Positions 30,460-40,484 are shown, numbered from the stretch's first letter. The stretch: 43,538 bases of DNA from Terriglobales bacterium (GCA_015654835.1 JAATGG010000081.1:1-43538), one strand, 5' to 3'. Numbers and translations: made by a program. Notes: generated from the sequence alone by a model not told the origin.

Positions 30460-30807
30460 GTGAAACAACTGATCTTCGTAGGCGACTCGCGTCGCGTATT
30501 GTCGGAGTTTCCAACATCTGTCCAGCGTCATGTGGGGTTTGCCCTCTATCAGGCACAAATGGGTGGCAAACACGTAGATGCGAAATCTCTGACGAACGTT
30601 ATGCCCGGAGTCCTAGAAGTTGTATCTGACCATGACAGCAACACGTTCCGTACCGTATATACCGTGAAACTGAAAAGAGCTGTGTATGTCTTGCACGCAT
30701 TTCAGAAGAAATCAAAGCGCGGAATTGCCACACCTAGGATCGAAATCAAGCTTGTGAGGCAGCGCTTGCAGCGTGCAATAGAAATCGACGGGGAGTTGGA
30801 GAAGTAG
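30460..30807 (+). CDS. RelE/ParE-superfamily toxin, phage Gp49-like (HigB type)
   Basis: A 115-residue type II toxin. The GTG start is supported by AAAGG six bases upstream. Family signatures: the N-terminal FVGDSRRVLSEFP, the central FRTVYTVKLKRAVYVLHAFQ and KKSKRGIATPRIEI. Members of this group cut mRNA on the ribosome; activity here is inferred. The cognate antitoxin begins 2 bases after the stop. The toxin-first order is typical of HigBA-like systems. Base composition is lower in GC than the neighbours, and the pair sits alone between the PFOR and flavin oxidoreductase genes, consistent with acquisition by transfer. Confidence 0.88.
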   Translation: MKQLIFVGDSRRVLSEFPTSVQRHVGFALYQAQMGGKHVDAKSLTNVMPGVLEVVSDHDSNTFRTVYTVKLKRAVYVLHAFQKKSKRGIATPRIEIKLVRQRLQRAIEIDGELEK

Positions 30808-30809
30808 CC

Positions 30810-31136
30810 ATGCCTAAGAGCGAGCGGGATTACACCATCAGCAGTGGCAATGTATTTGCCGATCTGGGTGTGCCTAATCCGGAGGAAGCACTTGCCAAAG
30901 CCGAATTGGCCCATAAAATTACTGTGCTGATTAGAGAGCGAGGACTTACCCAGGCCCAGGCAGCGAGATTATTGGGAGTGGATCAACCGAAGGTTTCCCT
31001 TCTGATTCGCGGACGTCTGGCCGGTTTTTCTTTGGAACGACTGATGCGTTTTCTTCTGGCATTTGGGCAGGACATCAAGATTACAGTGGAAGCCAGTCCA
31101 CGTGGCCGGTCACGCGCCCGCGTTCTTGTAGCATAG
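30810..31136 (+). CDS. XRE-family antitoxin
   Basis: A 108-residue helix-turn-helix protein, the antitoxin partner of the preceding toxin. The opening ISSGNVFADLGVPNPEEALA is the typical toxin-contacting N terminus of this group, followed by the HTH (LTQAQAARLLGVDQPKVSLL, about 50-69), then GRLAGFSLERLMRFLLAFGQ. It should neutralise the toxin and repress the operon through the palindrome upstream. GGAGAAG in the end of the toxin gene serves as ribosome binding site. Confidence 0.9.
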   Translation: MPKSERDYTISSGNVFADLGVPNPEEALAKAELAHKITVLIRERGLTQAQAARLLGVDQPKVSLLIRGRLAGFSLERLMRFLLAFGQDIKITVEASPRGRSRARVLVA

Positions 31137-31145
31137 CCGGGTATT

Positions 31146-31167
31146 CCAGGTCTCGATTAAGACCTGG
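31146..31167 (+). terminator. Hairpin after the toxin-antitoxin operon
   Basis: CCAGGTCT-CGATTA-AGACCTGG, an 8-bp stem 10 bases after the antitoxin stop; flanking TATTCC and GGAATA (31142-31177) could extend the pairing. No strong T run follows. Confidence 0.45.
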
Positions 31168-31242
31168 GCTTGGAATAACACCGGTTCAATTATCTTTCGT
31201 TTTTGAGTATCAAGGCTTGGTGCAAAGCAGCGGGCCGTTGCG

Positions 31243-31398
31243 CTAGGCTCGCGTGTGGTGATCGGCCCAGGCTTCTTGCAGCTTGGCTGCGGCTTCTTTT
31301 ACCGGTACAGGGCGCAATGCCCTTTTTCGATCCTGGTAAGCTAGGCAGGCTGCAACGGCAGCAGAAATTCCAACGGCGTATAAAGCCATACGTAACAT
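31243..31398 (-). CDS. Small single-pass membrane protein, 51 residues
   Basis: A short frame of 51 codons beginning MLRMALYAVGISAAVAACLA and ending with a charged helix (KEAAAKLQEAWADHHTRA). The ATG at 31398 is preceded by GGAGGA at eight bases, a near-ideal ribosome binding site. The N terminus is a hydrophobic anchor of about 18 residues followed by YQDRKR, so the helix should face the cytoplasm. No family is named with certainty, though the conserved-looking amphipathic C terminus suggests a real protein. It is alone on its strand, opposite its neighbours. Confidence 0.65.
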   Translation of the reverse strand: MLRMALYAVGISAAVAACLAYQDRKRALRPVPVKEAAAKLQEAWADHHTRA

Positions 31399-31531
31399 TC
31401 GAGGAATCCTCCTTTACGTCTCGATCGGATGCACCGAGGGCGAGAGCGAAATGTCGGGCGTAGCCATTGCGGACGGAAGACGGTTGATCGGACAAAAGAC
31501 GCTTGATTGCCCAGACCACCGACGCCTTTGA

Positions 31532-32755
<1,224 letters not shown>

Positions 32756-32876
32756 GCGATTGCGTTTTCCGAAGACAGATCTGAAACAGGGTCGCCTCCC
32801 TTGGCTGGGCTGGTCGCCCTGCTTCAGATTTGATTTTCTTGTGGGGATTTCGGCGGATTCAGCACAGCGATGCACA

Positions 32877-32913
32877 TTTTGCTTCACAAATTGTGCAAAA
32901 GCTAGCCTATACT
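32877..32913 (+). promoter_or_regulatory. Palindrome and -10 box upstream of the MerR gene
   Basis: CACAA-A-TTGTG (32885-32895) is a perfect palindrome, flanked by TTTTGC and CAAAAGC, and lies 12 bases before TATACT (32908-32913), a good -10 box. A dyad in the promoter spacer is what MerR-type regulators bind, so this may be the autoregulatory operator of the downstream gene. Confidence 0.45.
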
Positions 32914-32959
32914 GCGGTAGAGGAGCGTCCTGCAACGTTGCGGATTGTTTCTAACGTTT

Positions 32960-33463
32960 ATGATGGCTGCCCAACCTTCTCCAAAGCGTGCAACCGATTC
33001 GCCGACGATTCCCGATCGCCTTTATTTCAAGATCGGCGATGTGGCACGTATCTGCGACGTAGAGACGTACGTCCTGCGCTTTTGGGAGACGCAGTTTCCA
33101 CAGCTCAAGCCCAATAAAAGTGGAACCGGCCAGCGGCTTTATCGGCGGCGCGATGTGGAACTGGCTTTGGAAATCAAGCGCCTGGTTCATGCCGAGGGCT
33201 ATACGCTTTCTGGCGCCCGCCAGGCTCTCGGTCATGTGCATCGCGACCGGGAACCACAGCAGCCTTCTTTGCCGCTGCCTAGCACTCCGGCTCCACGCAA
33301 GAGCGCGCCTCGGACAGAGGTGGTTGCCGCAGCAGTAGATCGCGCGCGTGCCGAACTGCGGGAGATTGCCAGTTTGCTGGCCACGCCCGCCCCCGAGCCG
33401 ACTCATCGCCATCCGCGGCGACCGTCCGTCACTCCATTTTCCGACAGCCTCTTTCCGTCGTAA
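32960..33463 (+). CDS. MerR-family transcriptional regulator
   Basis: A 167-residue regulator. The winged helix occupies about 18-90: RLYFKIGDVARICDVETYVL, then FWETQFPQLKPNKSGTGQRL and YRRRDVELALEIKRLV, the group with R-x-W-E in the wing. The rest is a Pro/Arg-rich, probably disordered tail with one short helix (VDRARAELREIASLLA). There is no effector domain. Starts at ATG 32960 or 32963 are possible, neither with a clear ribosome binding site. A palindrome in the promoter suggests autoregulation. Confidence 0.85.
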   Translation: MMAAQPSPKRATDSPTIPDRLYFKIGDVARICDVETYVLRFWETQFPQLKPNKSGTGQRLYRRRDVELALEIKRLVHAEGYTLSGARQALGHVHRDREPQQPSLPLPSTPAPRKSAPRTEVVAAAVDRARAELREIASLLATPAPEPTHRHPRRPSVTPFSDSLFPS

Positions 33464-33481
33464 CGGCGAACCGCAACGGCG

Positions 33482-33527
33482 ACCAAAAATGCCCGTTCAT
33501 TCTGAGAATGAAGCGGGCATTTTTGGT
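33482..33527. terminator. Bidirectional terminator between MerR and glycosidase-like genes
   Basis: A 14-bp outer stem (ACCAAAAATGCCCG / CGGGCATTTTTGGT) plus an inner stem TTCATTC-TGA-GAATGAA with one bulged G. It lies 18 bases after the MerR stop and 43 bases after the convergent gene, with A5 and T5 at the stem base in both directions. Confidence 0.93.
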
Positions 33528-33570
33528 GATGGGATCGTATTCTGCCTGATCTTAATTGCTGGGCCTGGTG

Positions 33571-35394
33571 CTATTGCTGGGCGGCGATCTGGACGATCGT
33601 CACCTGGTCGCTCACTGCCAAGGAAAGAGTGGAGCCGTTGCCGGTAACTTGAGTAGAGGTTACATTACCACTTTTGTCGAATTGCAGGATATGCCCGGCA
33701 GAGTTTGAGTTATAAAGCTGCAGTGTCACGTCCTGGGCGGATACGGGTTCGGGCGTGTCCGATGCCGGATCGAAGCTGCTCTGCTCCAGCCAGAGAACCA
33801 GCCAGAACGATCCATCCCGCTTCTGCAGCAGGAGGTGATTGAGCGTAGCATCGCCGCCTTCGAGGGAATAGGAAAGCGTTCCGGGAGAGAAGGAATCGCC
33901 CTGGTCGGACAGCACGGATAAAAGATTCTTGACTGCCGTAAACGCCGGCTTGGGAGTGAAATCGCCGTTGAGCAAGCCATAGCCGGGCGAAGAGATTTCA
34001 TCGAGCAACTCATACAGGAACGTGCGCTTGACGCCATGCTGAAAGGCAAGCAGCAAGGTGCGCGGCGTATACGAGGCTTCGACACTCTCCGGCAATGTAT
34101 AGGGCGTGCTGGTGGTGGGATAGGCCATGTATCCCGACTCGGTTATTTCGCTGGGAACACCTGGAGCGTCGAGGGCGGCTTGATCGAGCCACCAGTTAAA
34201 GCTTCCGTAAGCGCGGCCATCCGCATCGAGATCGCCCCATCCCTGGCTGCCGGGGTTGCGACCTCCAAAGTAAACGTGCAGATTGTTGTACGTCATATCC
34301 GACGCAATATTGCCGGCCGCCGCATAAGAAGATTGCTGCGTGAAGGAGGGTCCGATCACGGGTACATTCAGTTGCTGCCCCGCGGCCGTGAGCGTGGGGA
34401 GAAACGCCAGCACGTTCCTGATTCCTGTCTCGCCGCCCCCGCCGCAATTCCCATCGGCGTCACACTCGTTCGGCGCTTCCAAAGCTTCCATGTCTTGCGC
34501 TTCGGAGGCAAACTGTTCGAGGATCTGCGGAGTCGTGGTCTGATCCCACGGCACGACATAGTTACAAGTAATTCCCGAAGCGGCCAGGGCCTGGTGCTCC
34601 GCGATAAAAGGAGAGGACGGGGACCAGTTATAGAATCCGTCCCGGATATGACGAACGCCGAGCGACTTGAGGGCCGTCAGTACCTGGGGCCACGCGGTGT
34701 AATAAGGCGTGTCGGTATAACTCATGTGAGTTACAACTCCGACGGAGTTTACAAAGGAATCCGCCTGGGCTGCCTGCTCCGGGGCTACATAAGAACCGAC
34801 GGTGAAGGCTGCGCTGGTTGCGGAAGACAGGCCGTTGCTAGAGACGCTCAACACATATCCCTCGCCTTCTCCGCTGATGGCCACGTTGTCGAACGTCGCG
34901 ACACCATTGACCGCGGTCACCGAGGTGATGCCTGAAAGCTGGCCATTGCCGCGCGCAGCCGCGAGGGCCAGGGTGATTTGATTGGTGGCGGTGGTTACGG
35001 GCGCGCCGGTGGAATCGAGAATCGACACGCGAATCGCAGGGGATATGAGCGCGCCGGCAACTGTGTTACTCGGCTGCGTGCTAAAGACTAACTGGGTTCC
35101 GGTCGCAGCCTGCGTGGGAGCAGGAGTGGGAGTTGGTGCTGGCTCTGGTGTAGGTGTCGGAACGGGCTCCGACGGAGCCGGAGTTGGCGTGGGCGTCGGA
35201 GTGGACGAGTTCGTCGAGGCAGCCCTTACCAGCCCGGTGGCGCCGCATCCGCATACGGTCAAGGCCAATAGGCCGGCGCCCATGAGGAGCACGAGAGATG
35301 ACCGCCGCCGGTCAGACAAAGTAACAGGTTCATGCAAGCCGCGGGGCGATTCACACACCGGGGCAGACTCGTTCAGCAGGCATAGAAAGCGCAC
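33571..35394 (-). CDS. Secreted lipoprotein with Ig-like domain and clan GH-A-like glycosidase domain
   Basis: A 607-residue exported protein starting at GTG 35394, with AAGGAA eight bases upstream. A long signal region ends in a lipobox-like VCGC (Cys50), then a Thr/Pro repeat linker (about 63-95), an Ig-like fold (about 98-200, QLVFSTQPSNTVAGALISPA) and a C-terminal catalytic-looking domain (about 205-607). In the last domain, NE at 309-310 (EAPNEC) and Glu419 in ITESGY match the acid/base and nucleophile positions of clan GH-A (beta/alpha)8 retaining glycosidases. The sugar substrate is unknown. A shorter paralogue lies at 40735-42129. Confidence 0.75.
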   Translation of the reverse strand: MRFLCLLNESAPVCESPRGLHEPVTLSDRRRSSLVLLMGAGLLALTVCGCGATGLVRAASTNSSTPTPTPTPAPSEPVPTPTPEPAPTPTPAPTQAATGTQLVFSTQPSNTVAGALISPAIRVSILDSTGAPVTTATNQITLALAAARGNGQLSGITSVTAVNGVATFDNVAISGEGEGYVLSVSSNGLSSATSAAFTVGSYVAPEQAAQADSFVNSVGVVTHMSYTDTPYYTAWPQVLTALKSLGVRHIRDGFYNWSPSSPFIAEHQALAASGITCNYVVPWDQTTTPQILEQFASEAQDMEALEAPNECDADGNCGGGGETGIRNVLAFLPTLTAAGQQLNVPVIGPSFTQQSSYAAAGNIASDMTYNNLHVYFGGRNPGSQGWGDLDADGRAYGSFNWWLDQAALDAPGVPSEITESGYMAYPTTSTPYTLPESVEASYTPRTLLLAFQHGVKRTFLYELLDEISSPGYGLLNGDFTPKPAFTAVKNLLSVLSDQGDSFSPGTLSYSLEGGDATLNHLLLQKRDGSFWLVLWLEQSSFDPASDTPEPVSAQDVTLQLYNSNSAGHILQFDKSGNVTSTQVTGNGSTLSLAVSDQVTIVQIAAQQ

Positions 35395-35813
35395 AGCAGA
35401 TTCCTTCGGGCACAGACGGTCTGCACTGGCCTGGAACTTGCCGGCTCAGCGAAACATCTTAAGCCCAACTACGGGGGATGTGTTTCCAACATAGCCGAAG
35501 GGTTGCCTGAAAGGTACACACAAAAGGTGTATTGACAGTTCACTTAAGAATTATCTATTGATGTTATAAAAACTAAAGATCATATCACTTCAAAACAGCC
35601 CGTATTCCGCGTGATTTCACACTACTATCCGCAAAAATCCAGGTTAGTTGAAAGTCTCAATTCGTTCTTGATTTTTATATGCTGCTGTAAATAGAGGACT
35701 ATGTTCCCAGTCTATCCGATTATGTGAAATTTACCTCTATCCGCATCCATTTGAGGGTCTGTGATTGTTCAATTGGTTTCACAAAAACGGTCTGTAACGT
35801 CTTTAAAAAGCCT
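35395..35813. other. AT-rich gene-free region
   Basis: About 420 bases between the glycosidase-like gene start and the terminator of the EF-G-like gene. From about 35520 to 35800 it is visibly AT-rich compared with the rest of the window, with TTGACA near 35532. No gene is supported. It may be a horizontally acquired remnant or the long 5' control region of the glycosidase-like gene. Confidence 0.5.
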
Positions 35814-35857
35814 GATGGATCTTGCGAAACTCGTGATCGAGCTTCGCAAGATCCATC
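35814..35857 (-). terminator. Terminator of the EF-G-like gene
   Basis: A perfect 15-bp stem (GATGGATCTTGCGAA / TTCGCAAGATCCATC) around a loop that itself contains CTCG-TGAT-CGAG. On the minus strand it is followed by AGGC and five T, 27 bases after the stop. Confidence 0.9.
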
Positions 35858-35884
35858 GGACTTATATGGGGATGGAAGCGCCGC

Positions 35885-38032
35885 CTATTCTTCGTCTTCC
35901 TCCGCCGGGCGCTTGGCGTTGGCCAGGATTTTATCGGCCACAATCTGCGGCACGATATCGTAGTGATCCATCTCCATGCGATAAGTGCCGCGGCCTTGCG
36001 TCATCGAAGTAAGGCTGGTGCCATAGGTAAGCATCTCGGCCATGGGAACTTCGGCGTTGATGACGGTGGCGCGGCCCCGGGAATCCATGCCGTGCACGCG
36101 GCCGCGACGGCCGTTGAGGTCGCCCATCAAAGCGCCGGCGAACTCCTCGGGGGCTTCGATCTCAACCTTCATGACCGGTTCCAAGAGGCATGGCTTAGCC
36201 TGCTCCATACATTTGCGAAAGGCGAGGCGGCCCGCCATCTTGAACGACATTTCGTTCGAATCCACATCGTGATAACTGCCGTCGAAGACCGTCGCTTTAA
36301 AGTCCACGACGGGGTAGCCGGCCAGATAGCCGCGCATCGCCGACTCGACAATTCCCTTCTCGACTGCCGGCACGAATTGCCGCGGAATCGCTCCACCGAA
36401 AATCTCGTTGGCGAACTGGAAACCGCTGCCGCGTGGCAGCGGCTCCATGCGGATTTTGCAGTCGCCGAACTGCCCATGGCCGCCTGTCTGCTTTTTGTGG
36501 CGGCCTTGCGCTTCGGCGCGAGCGCGAATGGTTTCGCGGTAGGGAACCTTGGGAGACTTGAGGGTCACTTCAGCGTGGTAACGCTTTTTGAGCCGGCTCA
36601 CGATGGCCTCGATGTGAGGCTGACCGGCCCCGGCAATGAGGAACTCGTTTGTCTGCGGATCGCGGAAAAAGCGAATGAGCAGGTCCTCCTCCATCAGCTT
36701 GTGGATGGCGGGAGCCAACTTATCTTCATCGGCGCGGGTCTTGGGCTCGATGGCGTAAGTCATGGCCGGTTCAGGCAACGGCAGCAGGTCGATTTGGATA
36801 TCGGCGCCTTTCTGGCCCAGGGTATCGCCGGTAAAGGTGTCGCGCAGCTTGGCGACGGCGCCCAGATCGCCCGCGTGCAACTCCGCAACTTCAAACGCCT
36901 TGCGGCCCTGCATGATGCTCAGGTGCGATAGACGCTCCGGGGTGTGGCGGGTGTAGTTCTCCAGAGTCGCGTCGTTCTTGACTACGCCGCTCACGACTTT
37001 GAAGAAGGTGATGCGTCCGGCGAAGGGGTCGGTCATAGTTTTGAAGACCATCAGCGCCGCCGGTTCCCGGTCGTCCACATTGCGGAAACCGATGCCTGCG
37101 CCGGCAGCCACAGCCTCGGCGCCGTTGGCCGCGACGGCCTGCAGCATGGGCGCCTTCACGGCGAAGGGGGCACGCTCGACCGGCGTGGGCGCATAGACTT
37201 TCAGAAAGTCGAGCAGATGATCCGTGGCAATGTTGGCCAATCCGCTGACGAAGAGCATGGGGAAGATGCGGTCTTCGCGGATAGCTTCATGCAGCGCGGT
37301 AATGAGATGCTGCTCGGGAATGGTGCCCTGGGCGAAGAACTCTTCCATCAGGTCGTCTTTGCCCTCGGCCACTACCTCGACCAATGCCTCATGCGCGGCT
37401 TTGGCCTGAGCGAACATGCTGGCGGGAGCCTCACCTATTTTGCCGTGCCCGTCGCCGCCGGGGGTATAGTAGAACGCTTCCATGGTCACCAGATCGACAA
37501 TGCCATGGAATCCCTGCGCATCGCAGATAGGCAACTGGACGGGCACGCAATTGCGGCCCCAGCGGTCGTGCACGCCGTCGATCAGCGCACTGAGTCCACC
37601 ACCGCCGCCGGCCTTGGGATGGTCCATCTGATTGACGACCACGACGCGCGGCACATCGGCCTCTTCAGCGTACTTCCAGAGGCGTTCGGTAACGGCCTCT
37701 ACGCCGTTTTGCGCATTGACGACAACGGCGGCGCACTCCACCGGCAGCAAGGCGGCACGGGCTTCGTGACAAAACATATGAAAACCGGGAGTATCGACGA
37801 GATTGACTTTGACGCCCTGCCACTCGGCAAAAGCGACTGCATTCTGCATGGTGATGCGACGCGAAACCTCTTCTTCGTCGTAGGCGGTTGCGGCCGTGCC
37901 GTCTTCGACACGGCCCTGGGTCGGAGTCATTTTGGCGGCATGCAGCAGAGCGGCAATCAGCGTGCTTTTGCCGCTGTGCGCATGCCCAACTACAGCTACG
38001 TTGCGGATCTCACTTCCCTGATAGGTTTTCAT
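35885..38032 (-). CDS. fusA2: EF-G-like translational GTPase with atypical G motifs
   Basis: A 715-residue EF-G paralogue of the EF-G-like (type 2) group. The ATG at 38032 follows GAGGAG. The P loop is GHAHSGKST (16-24). G3 is DTPGF (80-84): Phe84 replaces the catalytic His of canonical EF-G. G4 is NQMD (134-137) instead of NKMD. Domain II, III, IV and V segments are recognisable; domain IV has a conserved HGQFGDCKIRMEP. Such proteins do not normally replace EF-G; recycling, ribosome rescue or stress roles are reported for relatives. It ends in an acidic EEDEE tail and is monocistronic with its own terminator. Confidence 0.85.
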   Translation of the reverse strand: MKTYQGSEIRNVAVVGHAHSGKSTLIAALLHAAKMTPTQGRVEDGTAATAYDEEEVSRRITMQNAVAFAEWQGVKVNLVDTPGFHMFCHEARAALLPVECAAVVVNAQNGVEAVTERLWKYAEEADVPRVVVVNQMDHPKAGGGGGLSALIDGVHDRWGRNCVPVQLPICDAQGFHGIVDLVTMEAFYYTPGGDGHGKIGEAPASMFAQAKAAHEALVEVVAEGKDDLMEEFFAQGTIPEQHLITALHEAIREDRIFPMLFVSGLANIATDHLLDFLKVYAPTPVERAPFAVKAPMLQAVAANGAEAVAAGAGIGFRNVDDREPAALMVFKTMTDPFAGRITFFKVVSGVVKNDATLENYTRHTPERLSHLSIMQGRKAFEVAELHAGDLGAVAKLRDTFTGDTLGQKGADIQIDLLPLPEPAMTYAIEPKTRADEDKLAPAIHKLMEEDLLIRFFRDPQTNEFLIAGAGQPHIEAIVSRLKKRYHAEVTLKSPKVPYRETIRARAEAQGRHKKQTGGHGQFGDCKIRMEPLPRGSGFQFANEIFGGAIPRQFVPAVEKGIVESAMRGYLAGYPVVDFKATVFDGSYHDVDSNEMSFKMAGRLAFRKCMEQAKPCLLEPVMKVEIEAPEEFAGALMGDLNGRRGRVHGMDSRGRATVINAEVPMAEMLTYGTSLTSMTQGRGTYRMEMDHYDIVPQIVADKILANAKRPAEEDEE

Positions 38033-38450
38033 GAAGTTTCTCCTCGAAATCGGGTGTTACGCGCGGAACGGAATGAGGGAACCTGGCGGACTTGCCGGGG
38101 CGAATTCGCGGGGACTCGGCGAGCAGCCAGCGTGAATGGATGGACTCGTACGAAACAGGAAAGGCACAAAGCTGCCGCGGGGAAGCCTTTCATGGCATCC
38201 ATGTGGCCGGTTGGATGGGCCACGCGTCCCGGTCTGCCGTTTGCCTCGTCCATGCGGAGAGCCTCCGGCAGGCGCCTGGCCGATGAGCGGGAGATGAGTC
38301 CGCCAAGCGTCTATCGCTAAGAAGGGGATGCTATCACAGCCGCAATGTGAACGTCGTGTGACTCAAGGCACAGGCAGCGAGCGGCCCCACGGGGGGGCGG
38401 ACGCGAGATCGGGCTGGCAAGACAGGGCTGTTGGAGGACTGGCGGCGCGG
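38033..38450. other. Intergenic region upstream of the EF-G-like gene
   Basis: About 420 bases with no supported gene. It holds one copy of a 22-bp motif (38322-38343) about 290 bases upstream of the EF-G-like start, and GAGGAG just before that start. The spermidine-synthase-like gene on the same strand ends at 38451; no terminator hairpin was found after it. Confidence 0.5.
38322..38343 (-). repeat. 22-bp motif, copy 1 (possible -10 promoter element)
   Basis: Contains GGATGCTATCACAG (38326-38339), identical to 40572-40585, with flanks matching to 20 of 22 positions. Read on the minus strand it gives TGTGATAGCATCC, which includes TAGCAT as a possible -10 hexamer. It lies upstream of a minus-strand gene. 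Confidence 0.55.
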
Positions 38451-40484
38451 CTACCAGCGAAGGACGGGGAGCAGGCTGGAATAGTCGTCGGTCCAGAGCC
38501 GGAGCCCCGGTTTCAGCACCGGCAAATAGGCATGCCCGGCAATCTCGGGCCGGGTCAGGAAGGCGGCGTTGTCGCTGACTAGCATCCAAGTGGAACTGAA
38601 TTCGCCGCGGGCTTCATTTGAAAAGCTCGCTATACGAAGGGCCTTCATGCCGGCGTCCTTCGCCAGCAGAGCGATAGGAGGCTCAAGATCGACATGCTGA
38701 TTGGAGATATGGAAGGCCAGGATGCCGCCGGGAGCCAGATGCTTTTTATAAAGGGCTACTGCCTGCGCAGTCAGCAGATGCAGAGGAATGGCGTCGCCCG
38801 AGAAGGCATCGACGACCAGCACATCAAATTGTTGCGGAGCTTCACGGAGGAGCGAGGAGCGCGCGTCGCCATCGACGATGGTGACCTGCGCACCCGAGTC
38901 GCGTATGTAAGTGAAGAGGTTCTGCGCGATAGGCGCGACGGCGGGATTGATCTCATAAAAGCGGATGCGATCGCCGGGACGGCCATACGCGGCCAGCGTT
39001 CCGGCACCCAGGCCGATGACGCCGATGTTGCGCGAGCGGCCTTCGCAGCAGAAGCGCATGGCAAGGCCGCCACCCGAGTCCTCGGCATAGTACGTCGTGG
39101 GCGTGCGGCGCAGTTGATCGGTTCCGAAAATCTGCGTGCCGTGCTGGATGGTGCCATTGGTCAGTGTACGCAGCGTATCTCCAGGGCCGGGGTAGCCGAT
39201 GGTCTGCCTTACCCGCAGGTTGCCATAGAAATTGCGGACGGCGAGCCGCGTATCCCGCTGAGAAACGGTATCGATCATGAACACGAGGAGCACAAGCAGA
39301 GCGCCGGCTACGGACCAGAGGAGGCGCTGGCTCCAACCGCTGGTCCATGTAACCGCGAGGGCAAGCAGCGCGGTGACCAGGAAGGTAAGAGCCAGATCGT
39401 AGTTGAAGGAGAAGAGGAGCGGCGAAGCGATCCCGATGAGGAACGAGCCCAAGGCGCCACCGGCGGCAAACAAAAGATAGAAGAGGGTGGACTCGGAGGA
39501 GCGCCGCGGACGAAGCGCGTATGCCTCGCTATGGCAAAACAGGCAGGAGACAAGCACTTCCACAAGGAAGAAAAGAATGCTGACGCGCAGGGGAAGAGAG
39601 ACCTCGGTCTTCGACAGCATATAGCCGAGGCTCGCCAGCATGACGATCAAGAGGCGCGTCAGAAAGCCGCGCGGCAAGAAACGTGGAAACTGGAAGGCGA
39701 GAATCAGGGTGATGAGATAGGTGGCGAGAGGCAGAATCCAGAGCAGCGGGATCGCGGCGATGTTGGCCGTGAGATAGCTGGTGACCGCACTCAATTGCAT
39801 GGCGGCGCCCATGGGCAGCAACAGCCAGAGCAGTTTGTGGCGCAGCGATGCGGGCGGGAGACCGGCTTCATCTTCGCGGGCCGCCTGCGGCAAACCGCTT
39901 GCCGCCGAGCGCGTCTTGGCTGTCAGAGCGGCGGAGAGGAGAGCGAACAGGACAAAGCCACAGCACCAAACGATGCGTTGCGTATGCAGGGTGAAGTAAG
40001 GCTCGATGGCGGTCGGATAGATTCCGAGCGCAAGCAGAGAGGCCAGGTTGGAGAGCGCAAACAGCCGATAGGGAATGCCGCCTGTCTCAAGCCGCGACCA
40101 CCACACCTGCAACAGCGGACTGGTGGCGCCGAGCATGAGAAACGGAAGGCCGATCCAGATGCCGAGTGCCACGAAGATGGTGGAGAGAGGGCGCTCGGAA
40201 CCATGCGCGGTGTCGAGGCTGCCGGTAGCCCAGGCAATGGCCAATGCCGCCGCGGCCAGCAGCAGAAGAAAATGCAGGTTCCACTGCGGATGGCGGGTGA
40301 GCCAATGCGCATAGAGATAGGCGCAAAGCAGTGCCATCTGAAAGAAGACCAGGCAAGTGATCCAGACGGCGGCCGAGCCACCGAGTACCGGCAACAATTG
40401 CTTGGCCGCGATGGGTTCTACCAAGAAAAGGAGGAAGGAAGCAAGAAAGATGGCGCTACCAAACAGCACTCGCGAACGGGTCAT
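38451..40484 (-). CDS. Membrane-anchored spermidine-synthase-like methyltransferase-fold protein
   Basis: A 677-residue protein from ATG 40484, chosen for GAGG seven bases upstream. The N-terminal two thirds (about 1-430) contain some 10-12 membrane helices, beginning VLFGSAIFLASFLLFLVEPI, an arrangement seen in fused spermidine synthase-like proteins. The C-terminal third has a Rossmann fold with GLGAGTLAAYG (about 487), the acidic YEINP and the DAFSGDAIPLHLLT segment that in true polyamine synthases holds the catalytic Asp. Whether it makes polyamines is unclear; no adenosylmethionine decarboxylase is nearby. A 22-bp motif lies about 85 bases upstream of the start. Confidence 0.8.
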   Translation of the reverse strand: MTRSRVLFGSAIFLASFLLFLVEPIAAKQLLPVLGGSAAVWITCLVFFQMALLCAYLYAHWLTRHPQWNLHFLLLLAAAALAIAWATGSLDTAHGSERPLSTIFVALGIWIGLPFLMLGATSPLLQVWWSRLETGGIPYRLFALSNLASLLALGIYPTAIEPYFTLHTQRIVWCCGFVLFALLSAALTAKTRSAASGLPQAAREDEAGLPPASLRHKLLWLLLPMGAAMQLSAVTSYLTANIAAIPLLWILPLATYLITLILAFQFPRFLPRGFLTRLLIVMLASLGYMLSKTEVSLPLRVSILFFLVEVLVSCLFCHSEAYALRPRRSSESTLFYLLFAAGGALGSFLIGIASPLLFSFNYDLALTFLVTALLALAVTWTSGWSQRLLWSVAGALLVLLVFMIDTVSQRDTRLAVRNFYGNLRVRQTIGYPGPGDTLRTLTNGTIQHGTQIFGTDQLRRTPTTYYAEDSGGGLAMRFCCEGRSRNIGVIGLGAGTLAAYGRPGDRIRFYEINPAVAPIAQNLFTYIRDSGAQVTIVDGDARSSLLREAPQQFDVLVVDAFSGDAIPLHLLTAQAVALYKKHLAPGGILAFHISNQHVDLEPPIALLAKDAGMKALRIASFSNEARGEFSSTWMLVSDNAAFLTRPEIAGHAYLPVLKPGLRLWTDDYSSLLPVLRW

